DNA of 64,000 nucleotides from Telmatobacter sp. DSM 110680 (GTDB taxonomy: Bacteria; Acidobacteriota; Terriglobia; Terriglobales; Acidobacteriaceae), in the NCBI RefSeq assembly GCF_039994875.1, contig NZ_CP121196.1, forward strand, positions 496,001 through 560,000. The letters run 5' to 3'. Numbering within the stretch: the first letter of the stretch is position 1; every line of letters starts with the position of its first letter. This document shows, piece by piece, positions 42,178 to 51,510 of the stretch. Made by a program: the position numbers and the translations under genes. The notes beneath the pieces are model-generated. The model ran no database searches, was not told the DNA's origin, and saw only the letters and a list, made by a program, of their open reading frames with translations.

Positions 42178-44505
42178 ATGAAAAAGCAGAAGTCCGCCGT
42201 TGCCGTAACCGCCCGCAAAACTTCTCCCCTCTATAAAGACGCCGCGATTCCCTCTACCCGGCGTGTGAAGGATCTGATTTCGCGGATGACTCTGGAAGAA
42301 AAAGCCGCACAGATGCTGTGCGTATGGCAGTCGAAAGCCGCAACGATGCTGGATGCGGCAGGAGACTTCGATTTCCAGAAGGCGAAAAAGTCCTTTCGTA
42401 ATGGCCGCGGCCTCGGACAAGTGGGCCGGCCAAGCGACGCCGGCGGCGGCAAAGATGCTCGCAGCATGGCCGTGCTGACGAATGCCATTCAGAAATTCTT
42501 CCTTGAGAATAGCCGTCTCGGCATTCCGGTGATGTTCCATGAGGAGTGCCTCCATGGGCATGCGGCTCCGGGTGGAACTAGTTTTCCGCAGCCTATTGCC
42601 TTGGGAGCCACATTCAATCCCGGGCTGGTGGAGTCGTTGTTCACGATGACGGCTCTGGAAGCTCGCCTGCGCGGTGCGCATCATGCACTGACTCCGGTGG
42701 TCGATGTGGCTCGCGAGCCGCGGTGGGGGCGCGTCGAGGAGACCTACGGCGAGGATCCCTATCTGGTTTCGCGATTGGGAATCGCCGCAGTGCGTGGTTT
42801 CCAGGGAGAGAAAAACTTCCGCGACAAGCAGCATGTGCTGGCTACGCTGAAACATTTTGTAGGACACGGACAGCCGGAGTCAGGCATGAACTGCGCCCCT
42901 TCGAATGTCTCGCTGCGGGTTCTGCAGGAGACCTTTCTTTACACCTTCAAGGAAGCTCTGCGCGAAGCAGGCGCCGTGACACTGATGGCCTCGTATAACG
43001 AGATCGATGGCGTGCCGTCGCATGCCAACAAGTGGCTGTTGCAGGATCTGCTTCGCAAGCAGTGGGGCTTCAAGGGCTTTGTCGTGTCGGATTATTACGC
43101 TATATGGGAACTGGGTTACCGTCCGGACACGCACGGCCACAACGTCGCTAAAGACAAGAAGGAATCATGCGCAGTCGCTGTCCAGGCTGGAGTGAATATC
43201 GAGCTGCCCGATCCAGATTGCTACCTCCATCTGGTGGAACTGGTAAAGAAGGGTGTGCTGAAGGAGTCGCAACTCGACGATCTGGTTGCGCCGATGCTTT
43301 TCTGGAAGTTCGAGATGGGATTGTTCGACGATCCTTATGTCGACCCGGAAGAAGCAGATCGCGTAGTCGGATGCGATGAGCATCGCGCCCTGGCACTGAC
43401 GGCGGCGCACGAAGCGATTACGCTCCTCAAAAATGAAAACAATCTCGCACCTCTCGATTTGAATAAGATCAAGACCATCGCCGTGATCGGACCCAATGCG
43501 GACCGCGGCCTGTTGGGCGGATACAGCGGCGTGCCGAAGCACAATGTCACGGTGCTCGATGGCATTAAGGCCAAAGTCGGAAAGAAGGTAAAAGTTCTCT
43601 ACAGCGAGGGATGCAAGATCACTATCGGCGGTTCGTGGAATCAGGATGCCGTCGTGCCCAGTGATCCGGAAGAGGACCGCAAGTCAATTGCGGAAGCCGT
43701 GCGGGTGGCGAAGAAGGCCGATGTCATCGTTCTGGCAATTGGCGGAAACGAGCAGACCTCCCGCGAGGCATGGGGCCTGAATCATATGGGTGATCGCACC
43801 AGCCTGGACTTGATTGGACGCCAGGAAGAACTGGTCAAAGCGATGCTCGCGCTGGGCAAGCCCGTGATCGTCTTTCTGTTTAACGGCAGGCCGCTCTCCA
43901 TCAACTATGTTGCTGAGAATGTCCCTGTGATTTACGAATGCTGGTATCTCGGCCAGGAGACCGGACACGCAGTAGCCGATGTGCTCTTTGGCGACTACAA
44001 CCCTGGCGGCAAGCTACCGATTTCGGTACCCCGCTCGGTTGGCCACCTCCCAGTCTTCTACAACTACAAGCCGTCGGCGCGGCGCGGCTACCTGTTCGAC
44101 GATGTCTCCCCGCTATATGCGTTCGGCTACGGGCTGAGCTACACCACTTTCGACATCGCAAATCCGCGGCTTACAAAGAAGAAGATTCGCATGGATGGGA
44201 CAACGCAGGTTTCGGTGGACGTCACAAACACGGGAAAGCGTGCCGGTACGGAAGTGGTGCAACTCTACATCCGTGACCTGGTAAGTTCGGTGACGCGTCC
44301 GGTGAAGGAACTCAAAGGCTTCAAAAAGGTCTGGCTGGAGCCGGGCGAGACCACTGCGGTGACGCTGGAGATCACGCCGGCCCTGCTTTCCTTCTACGAC
44401 GTGAACATGAAGTACGTTGTCGAGCCTGGAGATTTCGCAATTATGATCGGCAATTCTTCACGCGATGCCGATCTCCAGAAGTTGACCTTACAGGTAACGC
44501 GTTAG
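42178..44505 (+). CDS. Glycoside hydrolase family 3 beta-xylosidase/beta-glucosidase
   Basis: 775 residues. The GH3 TIM barrel (about 25-330) contains LGIPVMFHEECLHGHA, VDVAREPRWGRVEETYGEDPYLVSRLG and LKHFVGHGQPESGMN. The nucleophile is Asp305 in FVVSDYYAIWEL. The alpha/beta sandwich follows (about 370-600; EAITLLKNENNLAPL, VIVLAIGGNEQTSREAWG, ECWYLGQETGHAVADVLFGDYNPGGKLPIS), then a fibronectin III-like tail. No signal peptide is seen, so it should act in the cytoplasm on imported oligosaccharides. Neighbours (GPH symporter, GH10 xylanase) favour a beta-xylosidase role, although GH3 specificity cannot be settled by eye. SD: AAGGAAAA before the ATG. Confidence 0.9.
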   Translation: MKKQKSAVAVTARKTSPLYKDAAIPSTRRVKDLISRMTLEEKAAQMLCVWQSKAATMLDAAGDFDFQKAKKSFRNGRGLGQVGRPSDAGGGKDARSMAVLTNAIQKFFLENSRLGIPVMFHEECLHGHAAPGGTSFPQPIALGATFNPGLVESLFTMTALEARLRGAHHALTPVVDVAREPRWGRVEETYGEDPYLVSRLGIAAVRGFQGEKNFRDKQHVLATLKHFVGHGQPESGMNCAPSNVSLRVLQETFLYTFKEALREAGAVTLMASYNEIDGVPSHANKWLLQDLLRKQWGFKGFVVSDYYAIWELGYRPDTHGHNVAKDKKESCAVAVQAGVNIELPDPDCYLHLVELVKKGVLKESQLDDLVAPMLFWKFEMGLFDDPYVDPEEADRVVGCDEHRALALTAAHEAITLLKNENNLAPLDLNKIKTIAVIGPNADRGLLGGYSGVPKHNVTVLDGIKAKVGKKVKVLYSEGCKITIGGSWNQDAVVPSDPEEDRKSIAEAVRVAKKADVIVLAIGGNEQTSREAWGLNHMGDRTSLDLIGRQEELVKAMLALGKPVIVFLFNGRPLSINYVAENVPVIYECWYLGQETGHAVADVLFGDYNPGGKLPISVPRSVGHLPVFYNYKPSARRGYLFDDVSPLYAFGYGLSYTTFDIANPRLTKKKIRMDGTTQVSVDVTNTGKRAGTEVVQLYIRDLVSSVTRPVKELKGFKKVWLEPGETTAVTLEITPALLSFYDVNMKYVVEPGDFAIMIGNSSRDADLQKLTLQVTR

Positions 44506-44538
44506 TCGGCCGGAACACTGGCGAAAGACGAGGCAGTG

Positions 44539-45903
44539 ATGATCGAGAAACTTTCCTTCGGAGAAAAATCCGGCTACGCTCTGGGAGACATGGCAGCTAA
44601 CTTTGTCTTCCAGGCGATGTTGGCGCTGCAACTGGACTTTTATACCCACACCTTTGGACTGACCGCCGCGCAGGCGGGGACGCTGTTTCTTGTCGTTGGC
44701 CTGAGCGTTGCGTGTCTCAATCCGGTCATGGGCGTAATCGCAGATCGTACGAGCACAAAGTGGGGCAAGTTCCGGCCGTGGCTGCTTTGGTCGGCGCTGC
44801 CCTTCGGCATCATCGGCGTCCTCACCTTCACCACACCCGGTTTCAGCCCCGCTGGAAAGATCACCTATGCGTGGACCACCTACATCCTGCTTAGAGTGAT
44901 CTACACAGTCAACAATGTGCCCTACGCATCTCTTACGGCGGTCATGACGGCAGACCCCGACGAGCGGACCAGCATCGCATCCTATCGACAGATCGCTGCT
45001 AACTCTGCCGGCTTCATTGTCGCCAGTCTCGCTATCCCGATGGTTAGATTCTTCGGTCGCGGCGATGACGCACGCGGCTACCAATACACCATGGGTCTGC
45101 TGTCAGCGCTGAGCGTCATCTTTTTTATCGTGGCCTTCTTCGCCACCAAAGAGCGCATTCAACCTGATCCGCAGCAGAAGACCAATCTCGGCCAAGACCT
45201 CTCCGACCTTTTCAAAAACCGGCCCTGGGTTGTGCTGTTCCTCGCCACCTTGTTTTATTTCACGGCCATCGTGATACGCGGCAACGTCATGCTGCCTTAT
45301 TTCCGATTCGTTGCCGGCAATGTGGACTTGTTCGCCTGGTTCAATGGGTTCGGGCTTGCCGCACTCCTCGTCGGCGTTGCATGCTCCACGGCCGTCTCTG
45401 TACGCGTGGGCAAGCGTCAGCTCTTCATTGGCAGCATGTTGTTGTCGGGCATCTTTAATATGGCGCTGTTCATCATTCCTCCTGGCTCCACGGTGACAAT
45501 CATCGCCGTGGAAGTGCTGCGCCAGTTCGCTTACGGACTGTCGGGCCCGATCATTTGGGCGATGATGGGCGACGTAGCCGACTACGGTGAATGGAAGACG
45601 GGGCGCCGCGCCAGTGGCACAGTTACCGCGGCCGTGGTCTTCGCCTTGTGGGCAGGTCTCGCGCTCGGCGGTGCAATTGCCGGCTGGCTCTTTTCGTTCT
45701 ACGGTTTTGTCTCAGGAGCAGACGTACAGTCGGCACATGCGCAATCCGGCATTCTCTTAACCGCCAGCATTTACGCTGGTCTCGCGTTCTTTGCTGTAGC
45801 CGCCTGCCTCTTTTTCTATCCGATCTCTCGCGAAGGAAACCAGAAGATCGCCAACGAGCTGTCTGAACGGCGTAAAGCATTTGCTCCACACACCGGCTCC
45901 TAG
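44539..45903 (+). CDS. GPH-family glycoside/pentoside:cation symporter (MFS)
   Basis: 454 residues from the ATG at 44539 (GAGG five bases before; an in-frame GTG lies one codon earlier). About 12 helices. [18 protein letters not shown] is the opening of MelB/XynP-type symporters, with the conserved Gly-Asp in helix 1; [17 protein letters not shown] is the cytoplasmic loop 2-3 signature. [23 protein letters not shown] is the loop 10-11 signature. It should import xylosides or other short oligosaccharides with Na+ or H+. It starts 33 bases after the GH3 stop, and the GH10 gene follows after 40 bases, so the three form an operon. Confidence 0.9.
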   Translation: MIEKLSFGEKSGYALGDMAANFVFQAMLALQLDFYTHTFGLTAAQAGTLFLVVGLSVACLNPVMGVIADRTSTKWGKFRPWLLWSALPFGIIGVLTFTTPGFSPAGKITYAWTTYILLRVIYTVNNVPYASLTAVMTADPDERTSIASYRQIAANSAGFIVASLAIPMVRFFGRGDDARGYQYTMGLLSALSVIFFIVAFFATKERIQPDPQQKTNLGQDLSDLFKNRPWVVLFLATLFYFTAIVIRGNVMLPYFRFVAGNVDLFAWFNGFGLAALLVGVACSTAVSVRVGKRQLFIGSMLLSGIFNMALFIIPPGSTVTIIAVEVLRQFAYGLSGPIIWAMMGDVADYGEWKTGRRASGTVTAAVVFALWAGLALGGAIAGWLFSFYGFVSGADVQSAHAQSGILLTASIYAGLAFFAVAACLFFYPISREGNQKIANELSERRKAFAPHTGS

Positions 45904-45943
45904 ATAAACATCGAGCCGGCCAAAGTCCGGGAAAGGACAAGTT

Positions 45944-47080
45944 ATGTCAATGAGAAGAAAAGTCGCGCTGGCGGCTTCGGCTGCATTCATTGCCACGCTG
46001 GCAACGGCAACGGCACAGGACCCTACTTCGCTGAAAGATGCTTACAAGGGCGCGTTTGTGGTTGGAGCAGCAATCAACAATGCTCAGATCACGGGTCAGG
46101 ATAGCCGCGGCGATGCGATTATCAGCGAACAGTTCGATTCGATCTCGCCCGAGAACGTACTCAAGTGGGAAAGAGTTCACCCTGAACCGGGCACCTACGC
46201 CTTCGATCTTCCCGACAAGTACGTGGCCTTCGGCGAGAAGCACCACATGTTCATCGTGGGCCATTGTCTGGTGTGGCACAGCCAAGTTCCAGGCTGGGTC
46301 TTCCGCGATGACAAAGGAAACTTCGTCGATCGCGACACTCTGCTCAAGCGGATGCACGATCACATTCAAACGGTTGTTGGCCGCTACAAGGGACGCATTC
46401 AAAGCTGGGACGTGGTCAACGAAGCGCTAAACGAAGACGGGACCCTGCGACAGTCTCCATGGCTGAAGATTATCGGCGAGGACTATATCGAGAAGGCCTT
46501 TCAGTACGCGCACGAAGCCGATCCGCAGGCACAGCTTACCTATAATGACTACTCGCTGGAGAACGAGACTAAGCGCAAGGGAGCGCTCGCACTCATCACG
46601 AAGCTGAAGGCGGAGGGAATCCCGGTCACATCCGTGGGTCTGCAAGGGCACCTCGGCCTGCAATGGCCTTCGGTTGAGACCGAGGATGTAACGATCTCCG
46701 ATTTCGCGAAGCTCGGAGTGAAGGTAGTGGTCTCGGAACTGGATATCGACGTGTTGCCTCCCGCTACACAACAGCAGACCGCCGACGTGTCGCTGAAAGT
46801 TGAACAGAACGCGAAACTCAATCCGTACGCCGGCGGACTGCCGCAGTCTGTGCAGCAGGAACTCGCAAAGCGGTATGCGGACTTATTCGGCGTCTTTCTC
46901 AAGCACCGTGATGTTGTCACCAGGGTCACATTATGGGGTGTGACGGATGCGGATTCATGGCGGAACGACTGGCCAGTTAAGGGTCGCACCAGTTATCCGC
47001 TCCTCTTCGACCGCAACGGTCAGCCAAAGCCGGCGTTTCATGAAGTGGTTCGAATAGGAAAGAGCACCGAAGCAAGATAG
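45944..47080 (+). CDS. Secreted GH10 endo-beta-1,4-xylanase
   Basis: 378 residues. A signal peptide (MRRKVALAASAAFIATLATATA, cleavage after ATA-Q) precedes a complete GH10 barrel. The phrases NVLKWERVHPEPGTYAFD, VGHCLVWHSQVPGWVF and SWDVVNEAL carry the family's substrate-binding and acid/base residues (Glu160). The nucleophile Glu265 is in VVVSELDID; WGVTDADSWR follows near the end. It would cut xylan outside the inner membrane into oligomers, which the symporter imports and the GH3 enzyme finishes. AAAGGA precedes the ATG. There is no carbohydrate-binding module. This is the third gene of the locus. Confidence 0.96.
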   Translation: MSMRRKVALAASAAFIATLATATAQDPTSLKDAYKGAFVVGAAINNAQITGQDSRGDAIISEQFDSISPENVLKWERVHPEPGTYAFDLPDKYVAFGEKHHMFIVGHCLVWHSQVPGWVFRDDKGNFVDRDTLLKRMHDHIQTVVGRYKGRIQSWDVVNEALNEDGTLRQSPWLKIIGEDYIEKAFQYAHEADPQAQLTYNDYSLENETKRKGALALITKLKAEGIPVTSVGLQGHLGLQWPSVETEDVTISDFAKLGVKVVVSELDIDVLPPATQQQTADVSLKVEQNAKLNPYAGGLPQSVQQELAKRYADLFGVFLKHRDVVTRVTLWGVTDADSWRNDWPVKGRTSYPLLFDRNGQPKPAFHEVVRIGKSTEAR

Positions 47081-47189
47081 GTTTAACCTCTCCGAACCCG
47101 GCTGACGATCTGGGCTACCTCACAGCGGTGGCAGCAGCAACCTGCTATAGTGCTGGCCAGAATTCCAACCTGGAAATAGGAGAGCTCCC

Positions 47190-47792
47190 ATGCGTAAGAC
47201 TACTTCCGTTGGCAGCGCAGTGTTTTGCCTCAGGGAAGTCGGCGGGGCACTCGCAAGCCTTCTGCTCTTGTTCAGTGCGATTGCATTTCTCGTCACAGGG
47301 CCGGTTTCGGTCGCAGAGGATTCCAAGACTCCTGCCGTACTACCCGCACCATCCGCCGGCAAAGCGATCGTTTGTATCTACCGCACGTACAGATTTACCG
47401 GCTCCGCCTCCCACGACGAGCTTTTCGTCAATGACACTCATCTCGCCAAACTTCTCAACAGCGAATACGCATTCATCGAAGTCCCGCCGGGCACTGTTGT
47501 AATCGCCGGGTTGCCAAAGATGTATTACGGAAGCATCACAATGTCAGTCGGCGCGGCTCTCAACCAGGCAAGGCAGAAAGAAAACGAGCGAGCGCGGTTT
47601 GAGGCGGAGGCAGGAAAAACCTATTACTTCAAATGGACCGCAGGAACTATGGCTACGATGATCAAGGTGACGCCAGTAGATCCTTCTGTTGGAGCGAAAG
47701 AGATCAGCAAACTCCATCTCTCCAAGCCCGTTGATGACAAGGACGCGCCGAAACCGGAAACGAAAGATACTGACAAACCAGCGGCGAATTGA
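47190..47792 (+). CDS. DUF2846-type exported protein
   Basis: 200 residues with AGGAG before the ATG. One N-terminal hydrophobic stretch (ALASLLLLFSAIAFLVTGPVSV) acts as signal or anchor. GKAIVCIYRTYRFTGSASHDELFVNDTHLAKL followed by YAFIEVPPGTVVI and a Lys/Tyr-rich GKTYYFKW is the DUF2846 pattern (quoted here in parts of the family profile). The C-terminal tail is Lys/Asp/Pro-rich and probably disordered. Function of the family is unknown. It lies 109 bases after the xylanase and has a TATAGT at 47146-47151, so it may have its own promoter rather than belong to the xylan operon. Confidence 0.75.
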   Translation: MRKTTSVGSAVFCLREVGGALASLLLLFSAIAFLVTGPVSVAEDSKTPAVLPAPSAGKAIVCIYRTYRFTGSASHDELFVNDTHLAKLLNSEYAFIEVPPGTVVIAGLPKMYYGSITMSVGAALNQARQKENERARFEAEAGKTYYFKWTAGTMATMIKVTPVDPSVGAKEISKLHLSKPVDDKDAPKPETKDTDKPAAN

Positions 47793-47955
47793 TACTGCTC
47801 AAGCAACGCCGGCGCTTCCTTCATTAAGCATGGCAGCGACCGACCGGAAGTGTGCCTGTATATCTCCCGCGATCATGACTCTGTAAATGCAGAGGAGTCT
47901 GAGCAGTTCGTGGACGGTCTCGGTCGGCCCAAAAAGCCGAACTTCTCAGGCAGCC

Positions 47956-48759
47956 CTAGATGCCGAGGTGCTCTTTCAGGCTTCGGACGCGGTCGCGCGC
48001 AACAGTAAGTTCCGTATGCTGCGCGTCCTTCAGTGTGAGCACAACTTTGCCGGCGAACCATGAATTGACTTCGTGAATCCAATCCACGTTAACCAATGCG
48101 GATCGGTGTATACGGAGAAACTTTGCAGGATCAAGGCGTCGTTCCAGGTCGGCGATGGTTTGATCAACGCAATGGCGGCGTCCATTTGAAACCGCAAATG
48201 TGAGCTTTTCGTGGGCGATGAAGTGCGTAACGTCATCAAGCGGGAGAAGTGAGATGCGTTCCCCAACGCGGAAAGCGATGCGGCTCGGATAACTGGCGTG
48301 GCCTTCCCGCAAGGATGCGGTCAACTCGTTCAACAGCTGCGGCAGGGCTGGATTCTGTTGCCAGTCTGGCTTGGTAACGGGCCGAATGCGACCGAGTTTT
48401 TTCAGAGCACGTTCCAGTTGCTCGGGTTCAATCGGCTTAAGCAGGTAGTCGATAGCGTTAGTCTCGAAGGCGCGGAGAGCGTGCTGATCATAGGCCGTCG
48501 TGAAGATGACGAAGGGCTGGGTCGCGAGCCGGGCGAGCAGTTCGAAGCCGTTGATGCCTGGCATCTGGATGTCGAGGAAAAGAACGTCGATTTGCTGCGA
48601 ACGAGTATCGTTGAGCACGGCAATGGCTGTCGCAGGATCGGTGGCGGTGCCGACAATCTGAATCTGAGGGAAGGCCATAAGCAGACGCTGCAACCGTTCG
48701 ATGGCGAGTTGCTCATCGTCAACAAGGTATGCGTGCAGCGAAGATGTCTCTGGCATCAT
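47956..48759 (-). CDS. LytTR-family response regulator
   Basis: 267 residues. Receiver domain 8-125: acidic pocket DDE, Asp63 in FLDIQMPGINGFE, Thr/Ala switch FTTAYDQHAL and Lys108 in YLLKPIEPEQLE. The LytTR DNA-binding domain follows (about 165-265): RIAFRVGERISLLPLDDVTHFIA-type start, DQTIADLERRLDPAKFLRIHRSALVNVDWI, and the closing VLTLKDAQHTELTVARDRVRSLKEHL (quoted in family-sized parts). Its start is one base after the kinase stop. It is the last gene of the envelope-transport operon and probably binds the direct repeat upstream of that operon. Confidence 0.92.
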   Translation of the reverse strand: MMPETSSLHAYLVDDEQLAIERLQRLLMAFPQIQIVGTATDPATAIAVLNDTRSQQIDVLFLDIQMPGINGFELLARLATQPFVIFTTAYDQHALRAFETNAIDYLLKPIEPEQLERALKKLGRIRPVTKPDWQQNPALPQLLNELTASLREGHASYPSRIAFRVGERISLLPLDDVTHFIAHEKLTFAVSNGRRHCVDQTIADLERRLDPAKFLRIHRSALVNVDWIHEVNSWFAGKVVLTLKDAQHTELTVARDRVRSLKEHLGI

Positions 48760-48760
48760 G

Positions 48761-49876
48761 TTATGTTTCCGCCGGAATAGTGATCGAGACCGTCGTCTTT
48801 TCGCCGGCTTGACGCACGTTCAGTTGGGCAGCCTGGCCAAACAGGAGTTCGAGGCGGCCGACAAGGTTGCCGAGACCGTGATCGGCGGAGATATCTGCAA
48901 GCGAGAATCCTGGCCCGTCGTCAGTGACCGCGAGTTCGAGATCGCTGCCCCGCTTTGCTCCGCTGATGATGATGGAGGAGGGCTGACCGCGGTGGGCGAC
49001 GACGTGTTTGACGCTATTTTCAACCAGGGTTTGAAGGGCGAGCGGCGGCACCTTGAAGTCACCTAGCGTATCGGGCACGGAAATCTCGTACTGTAAACGC
49101 TGCCCAAAGCGTGTGGATTCTATATCGAGGTACGCGCGGACAATCTTCAGTTCCTGTGCAAGCGGAACAAGACTGGTTTGATTGGAGCTGATGGAGAAGC
49201 GTAGCAGCGAGGCTAGTTTGCCAACCGTATCTTCTGCACGCTGTGGGTCACTGGGGATAAGTGAGGCAATGGAGTTGAGCGTGTTGAAGAGGAAGTGTGG
49301 ATGTATACGCGATTCAAGTGAAGAGAGGCGCGCTTCGACGAGCAGCTTATTAGCGCGTTCCTGTTCGACCTGTCGGGTGCGCAACTCGAGAGTTGCATCC
49401 TGCAAACGGTGGCGCAGCGTTTCATAGGACGTAATGCTGAGACCGAAAACGAGATTGATAACCAGGCAGGTTGGCCACGCAGACTGGACTTCGCGCCAAT
49501 AAAACCCGGATGGGATGATGCCGGCAAGTTGAATTACTACTCCGCCAATCAAACATCCGCAGGTCGCAGTGGCGGTCAGGACCACAATGTATATAACAAA
49601 GATGAACCGGGGAAAGCGCTCAGTGTATCGAAAACCGATCCAGTTAAGAGAGAGCGCGGTAGGAAAGCCAATGAATATCGCGTAGATAAAAGATCCCAGG
49701 AATCGTGTACCGATGTGAGAGAGATGCGCGTGCTCGATGACGAGTATAAGAATCGCTATAACCACCGCGATGGCGGGCACAATCCAGATATCGCGGCAAA
49801 ACGCCTTGAAGGCGCGAAGAGACTGTTTCGATAGTTTGCCGGAGGCGTCGATGGATGGGTTGCGCACGGAATTCAT
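48761..49876 (-). CDS. LytS/YehU-type sensor histidine kinase
   Basis: 371 residues from the ATG at 49876, which overlaps the stop of the outer-membrane-protein gene (ATGA); the longer frame into that gene is an artefact. The N-terminus has four hydrophobic helices (about 30-150), no large extracellular sensor domain and a coiled-coil linker. The histidine-kinase part is of the LytS class: ESRIHPHFLFNTLNSIASL with phospho-acceptor His194 (or 192), then VPPLALQTLVENSVKHVV and DDGPGF as ATP-binding boxes. Its partner is the LytTR regulator one base downstream. Being encoded with the exporter operon, it probably senses envelope or lipid state; that is inference. Confidence 0.9.
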   Translation of the reverse strand: MNSVRNPSIDASGKLSKQSLRAFKAFCRDIWIVPAIAVVIAILILVIEHAHLSHIGTRFLGSFIYAIFIGFPTALSLNWIGFRYTERFPRFIFVIYIVVLTATATCGCLIGGVVIQLAGIIPSGFYWREVQSAWPTCLVINLVFGLSITSYETLRHRLQDATLELRTRQVEQERANKLLVEARLSSLESRIHPHFLFNTLNSIASLIPSDPQRAEDTVGKLASLLRFSISSNQTSLVPLAQELKIVRAYLDIESTRFGQRLQYEISVPDTLGDFKVPPLALQTLVENSVKHVVAHRGQPSSIIISGAKRGSDLELAVTDDGPGFSLADISADHGLGNLVGRLELLFGQAAQLNVRQAGEKTTVSITIPAET

Positions 49877-50958
49877 AGGTGAAATCGCACTCCCGCGGAA
49901 GTGGCCGTGTCGTAGGGTGCTACTCCGAAGTCGGAACTCTTGCTGCCTGTGGGGATTTCCAGATGCACATAAGAAGAAAAATGATTGCCGAACCAGCGGC
50001 TCACGTCGAAGATGCCGACCCGGCTGTGGTCGTCGAGATTGGCAACGATGGAACCAGAGACGTCCCACTCCTTCCAGCCGGGAAGCTGGCGCAGGCGCGT
50101 CTTGCCGGAATTAAAGAAGACGTAGTGCTGGCGGCCAGCCAGTGGCGAAACGGACATGTCGCGGAAGAAGGAAGTGTTGGGCGGTGTGTAGAACTCTCCG
50201 ATAAAGGTCACGCCTGAGTGCAGCGTGCATTTTGCGCCGATCAGCGCAGCAGCCTGTTCGCGCCACACTGCTTCGCCGTGCAATTCCCAAGCTTGACCGA
50301 GGACGCGTGTGAACGTAATCCCTCCAAAGGAATCACCACCGCGATCGTTGCCGGCAATGAACGATGTGTCGAATCCTCGCACCAGAACGTTATACCGGAA
50401 CGCAGTGGTATCGCGCATTGTGGACCGGGCTGGCGCGAGGGCCGCGCTTGACCATGCGAGAGTGAAAGCGTGTGGACCCTTCACGTAATCGGCTTTGATC
50501 ATGTCGCGACCTTGGTTCACATTGAGGCGATCGGTTGGATTGGTTGGATCGCGAGGCGGATCGAGTACGCCGGCGGCGGTGAAAGCATAGCCAGTTCCCC
50601 AACGAACCATCTTGCGGCCGAGGGTGAAATCGAAATCACCTGCGGAAAGTCCTGCATAAGTTTCTTTGACGCGCAAGGTCGACGCAGTGTCAGTGTAGGT
50701 GGTGGAAAGGCCGATGACGCTGGTGGAGAAGGTGTAGCGATTGCGATAGCGGATGTCGAAGGTAGGCTCGACGAGGACCTGGTTGAGGATGGCGGGCTGA
50801 GATGGAGGCATGCCGTTGTAGAAAGTTGCGTCATCGATGACGGCGAGGGAATAACGCGTGCTCAAGGAACTCTCTTCGGCTGGCGGCGGGTCCTGCGCTT
50901 GGACGTAGGACCAAGCCGCTGCAAAAGCAAGAACCAAAATGAGCACTCGAACGTTCAT
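49873..50958 (-). CDS. Outer-membrane beta-barrel protein, DUF1302-like
   Basis: 361 residues with signal peptide MNVRVLILVLAFAAAWSYVQA. Alternating aromatic/hydrophobic strands fill the rest and the protein ends in SAGVRFHL. The block GRKMVRWGTGYAFTAAGVLDPP with PTNPTDRLN resembles DUF1302-type barrels, where a conserved WG turn precedes a long loop. Such barrels are known to travel with LolA-like carriers and RND or ABC exporters. It is preceded by the DUF2141 gene (17-base gap) and followed, with a four-base overlap, by the kinase gene. Cargo unknown. Confidence 0.72.
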   Translation of the reverse strand: MNVRVLILVLAFAAAWSYVQAQDPPPAEESSLSTRYSLAVIDDATFYNGMPPSQPAILNQVLVEPTFDIRYRNRYTFSTSVIGLSTTYTDTASTLRVKETYAGLSAGDFDFTLGRKMVRWGTGYAFTAAGVLDPPRDPTNPTDRLNVNQGRDMIKADYVKGPHAFTLAWSSAALAPARSTMRDTTAFRYNVLVRGFDTSFIAGNDRGGDSFGGITFTRVLGQAWELHGEAVWREQAAALIGAKCTLHSGVTFIGEFYTPPNTSFFRDMSVSPLAGRQHYVFFNSGKTRLRQLPGWKEWDVSGSIVANLDDHSRVGIFDVSRWFGNHFSSYVHLEIPTGSKSSDFGVAPYDTATSAGVRFHL

Positions 50959-50975
50959 ATCCGTTGACTCCGGCT

Positions 50976-51440
50976 CTACGGCCAGTAAATGAGGGCGATC
51001 CCGATGGTAGTGCCGGGTGCGGAGAATGCGAATTTAGTTTCGTCAAAGTTGGGCGGCCCGGGACGCTTTGAGGGATTGTTGGAGTGGCCGTAACCCTCGA
51101 CAGGCATCCCCATCTCGTTGAAGTCGAGTTTCTCGTTTTTGTTCTCGTCGTGAATCACTGCGAGTCCATAAGTTCCCTCTGGCAGGTTGTCGAATACGGC
51201 TTCTGCAGTGAGAGTCTTCGGATCAATCTCGACAATTTTGGAATCGACCATCGTGTTCTCGTCGGTGCGAAGTGCGAGCCGGAGGTTTCCCTCCGCGTTA
51301 CGGATGCCTGTGACCTTGATGGTGAGTTTGCCGGTTTTCGGCGTTTGCGCATACAAGTACTGACCCAGCAAGACAAACAGCGAACAGCATAAAACCGGCA
51401 ATAATGCGAACGAAATGAATTTGCGAATACTTCGGATCAC
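50976..51440 (-). CDS. DUF2141 family exported protein
   Basis: 154 residues from the GTG at 51440, which has GAGGAG five bases upstream; the TTG-initiated frame at 51455 is longer but has no such site. A hydrophobic signal segment (FALLPVLCCSLFVLLG) precedes a DUF2141 domain: GKLTIKVTGIRNAEGNLRLAL, then FDNLPEGTYGLAVIHDENKNEKLDFNEMGMPVEGYGHSNN (family core, quoted in part). The D-N-K-N-x-x-L-D motif looks like an EF-hand-style Ca2+ loop. These periplasmic proteins have no known role. The gene sits between the LolA-like and barrel genes of the operon. Confidence 0.82.
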   Translation of the reverse strand: MIRSIRKFISFALLPVLCCSLFVLLGQYLYAQTPKTGKLTIKVTGIRNAEGNLRLALRTDENTMVDSKIVEIDPKTLTAEAVFDNLPEGTYGLAVIHDENKNEKLDFNEMGMPVEGYGHSNNPSKRPGPPNFDETKFAFSAPGTTIGIALIYWP

Positions 51441-51510
51441 TTGTTCTCCTCTCAATCGGGTTTCATTGGATCATGGCGCATGACACTCAGCATGTCTGTG
51501 ACGAGGTGGA

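Noticed and set aside
41827..42181. Overlapping plus-strand frames upstream of the GH3 gene
   Set aside because: No SD, Arg/Ser/Pro-rich shadow-like composition, and three frames overlap each other.
48761..50068. Long form (435 codons) of the LytS-type kinase
   Set aside because: The first 64 codons lie inside the outer-membrane-protein gene; the ATG at 49876 overlaps that stop in the ATGA manner.
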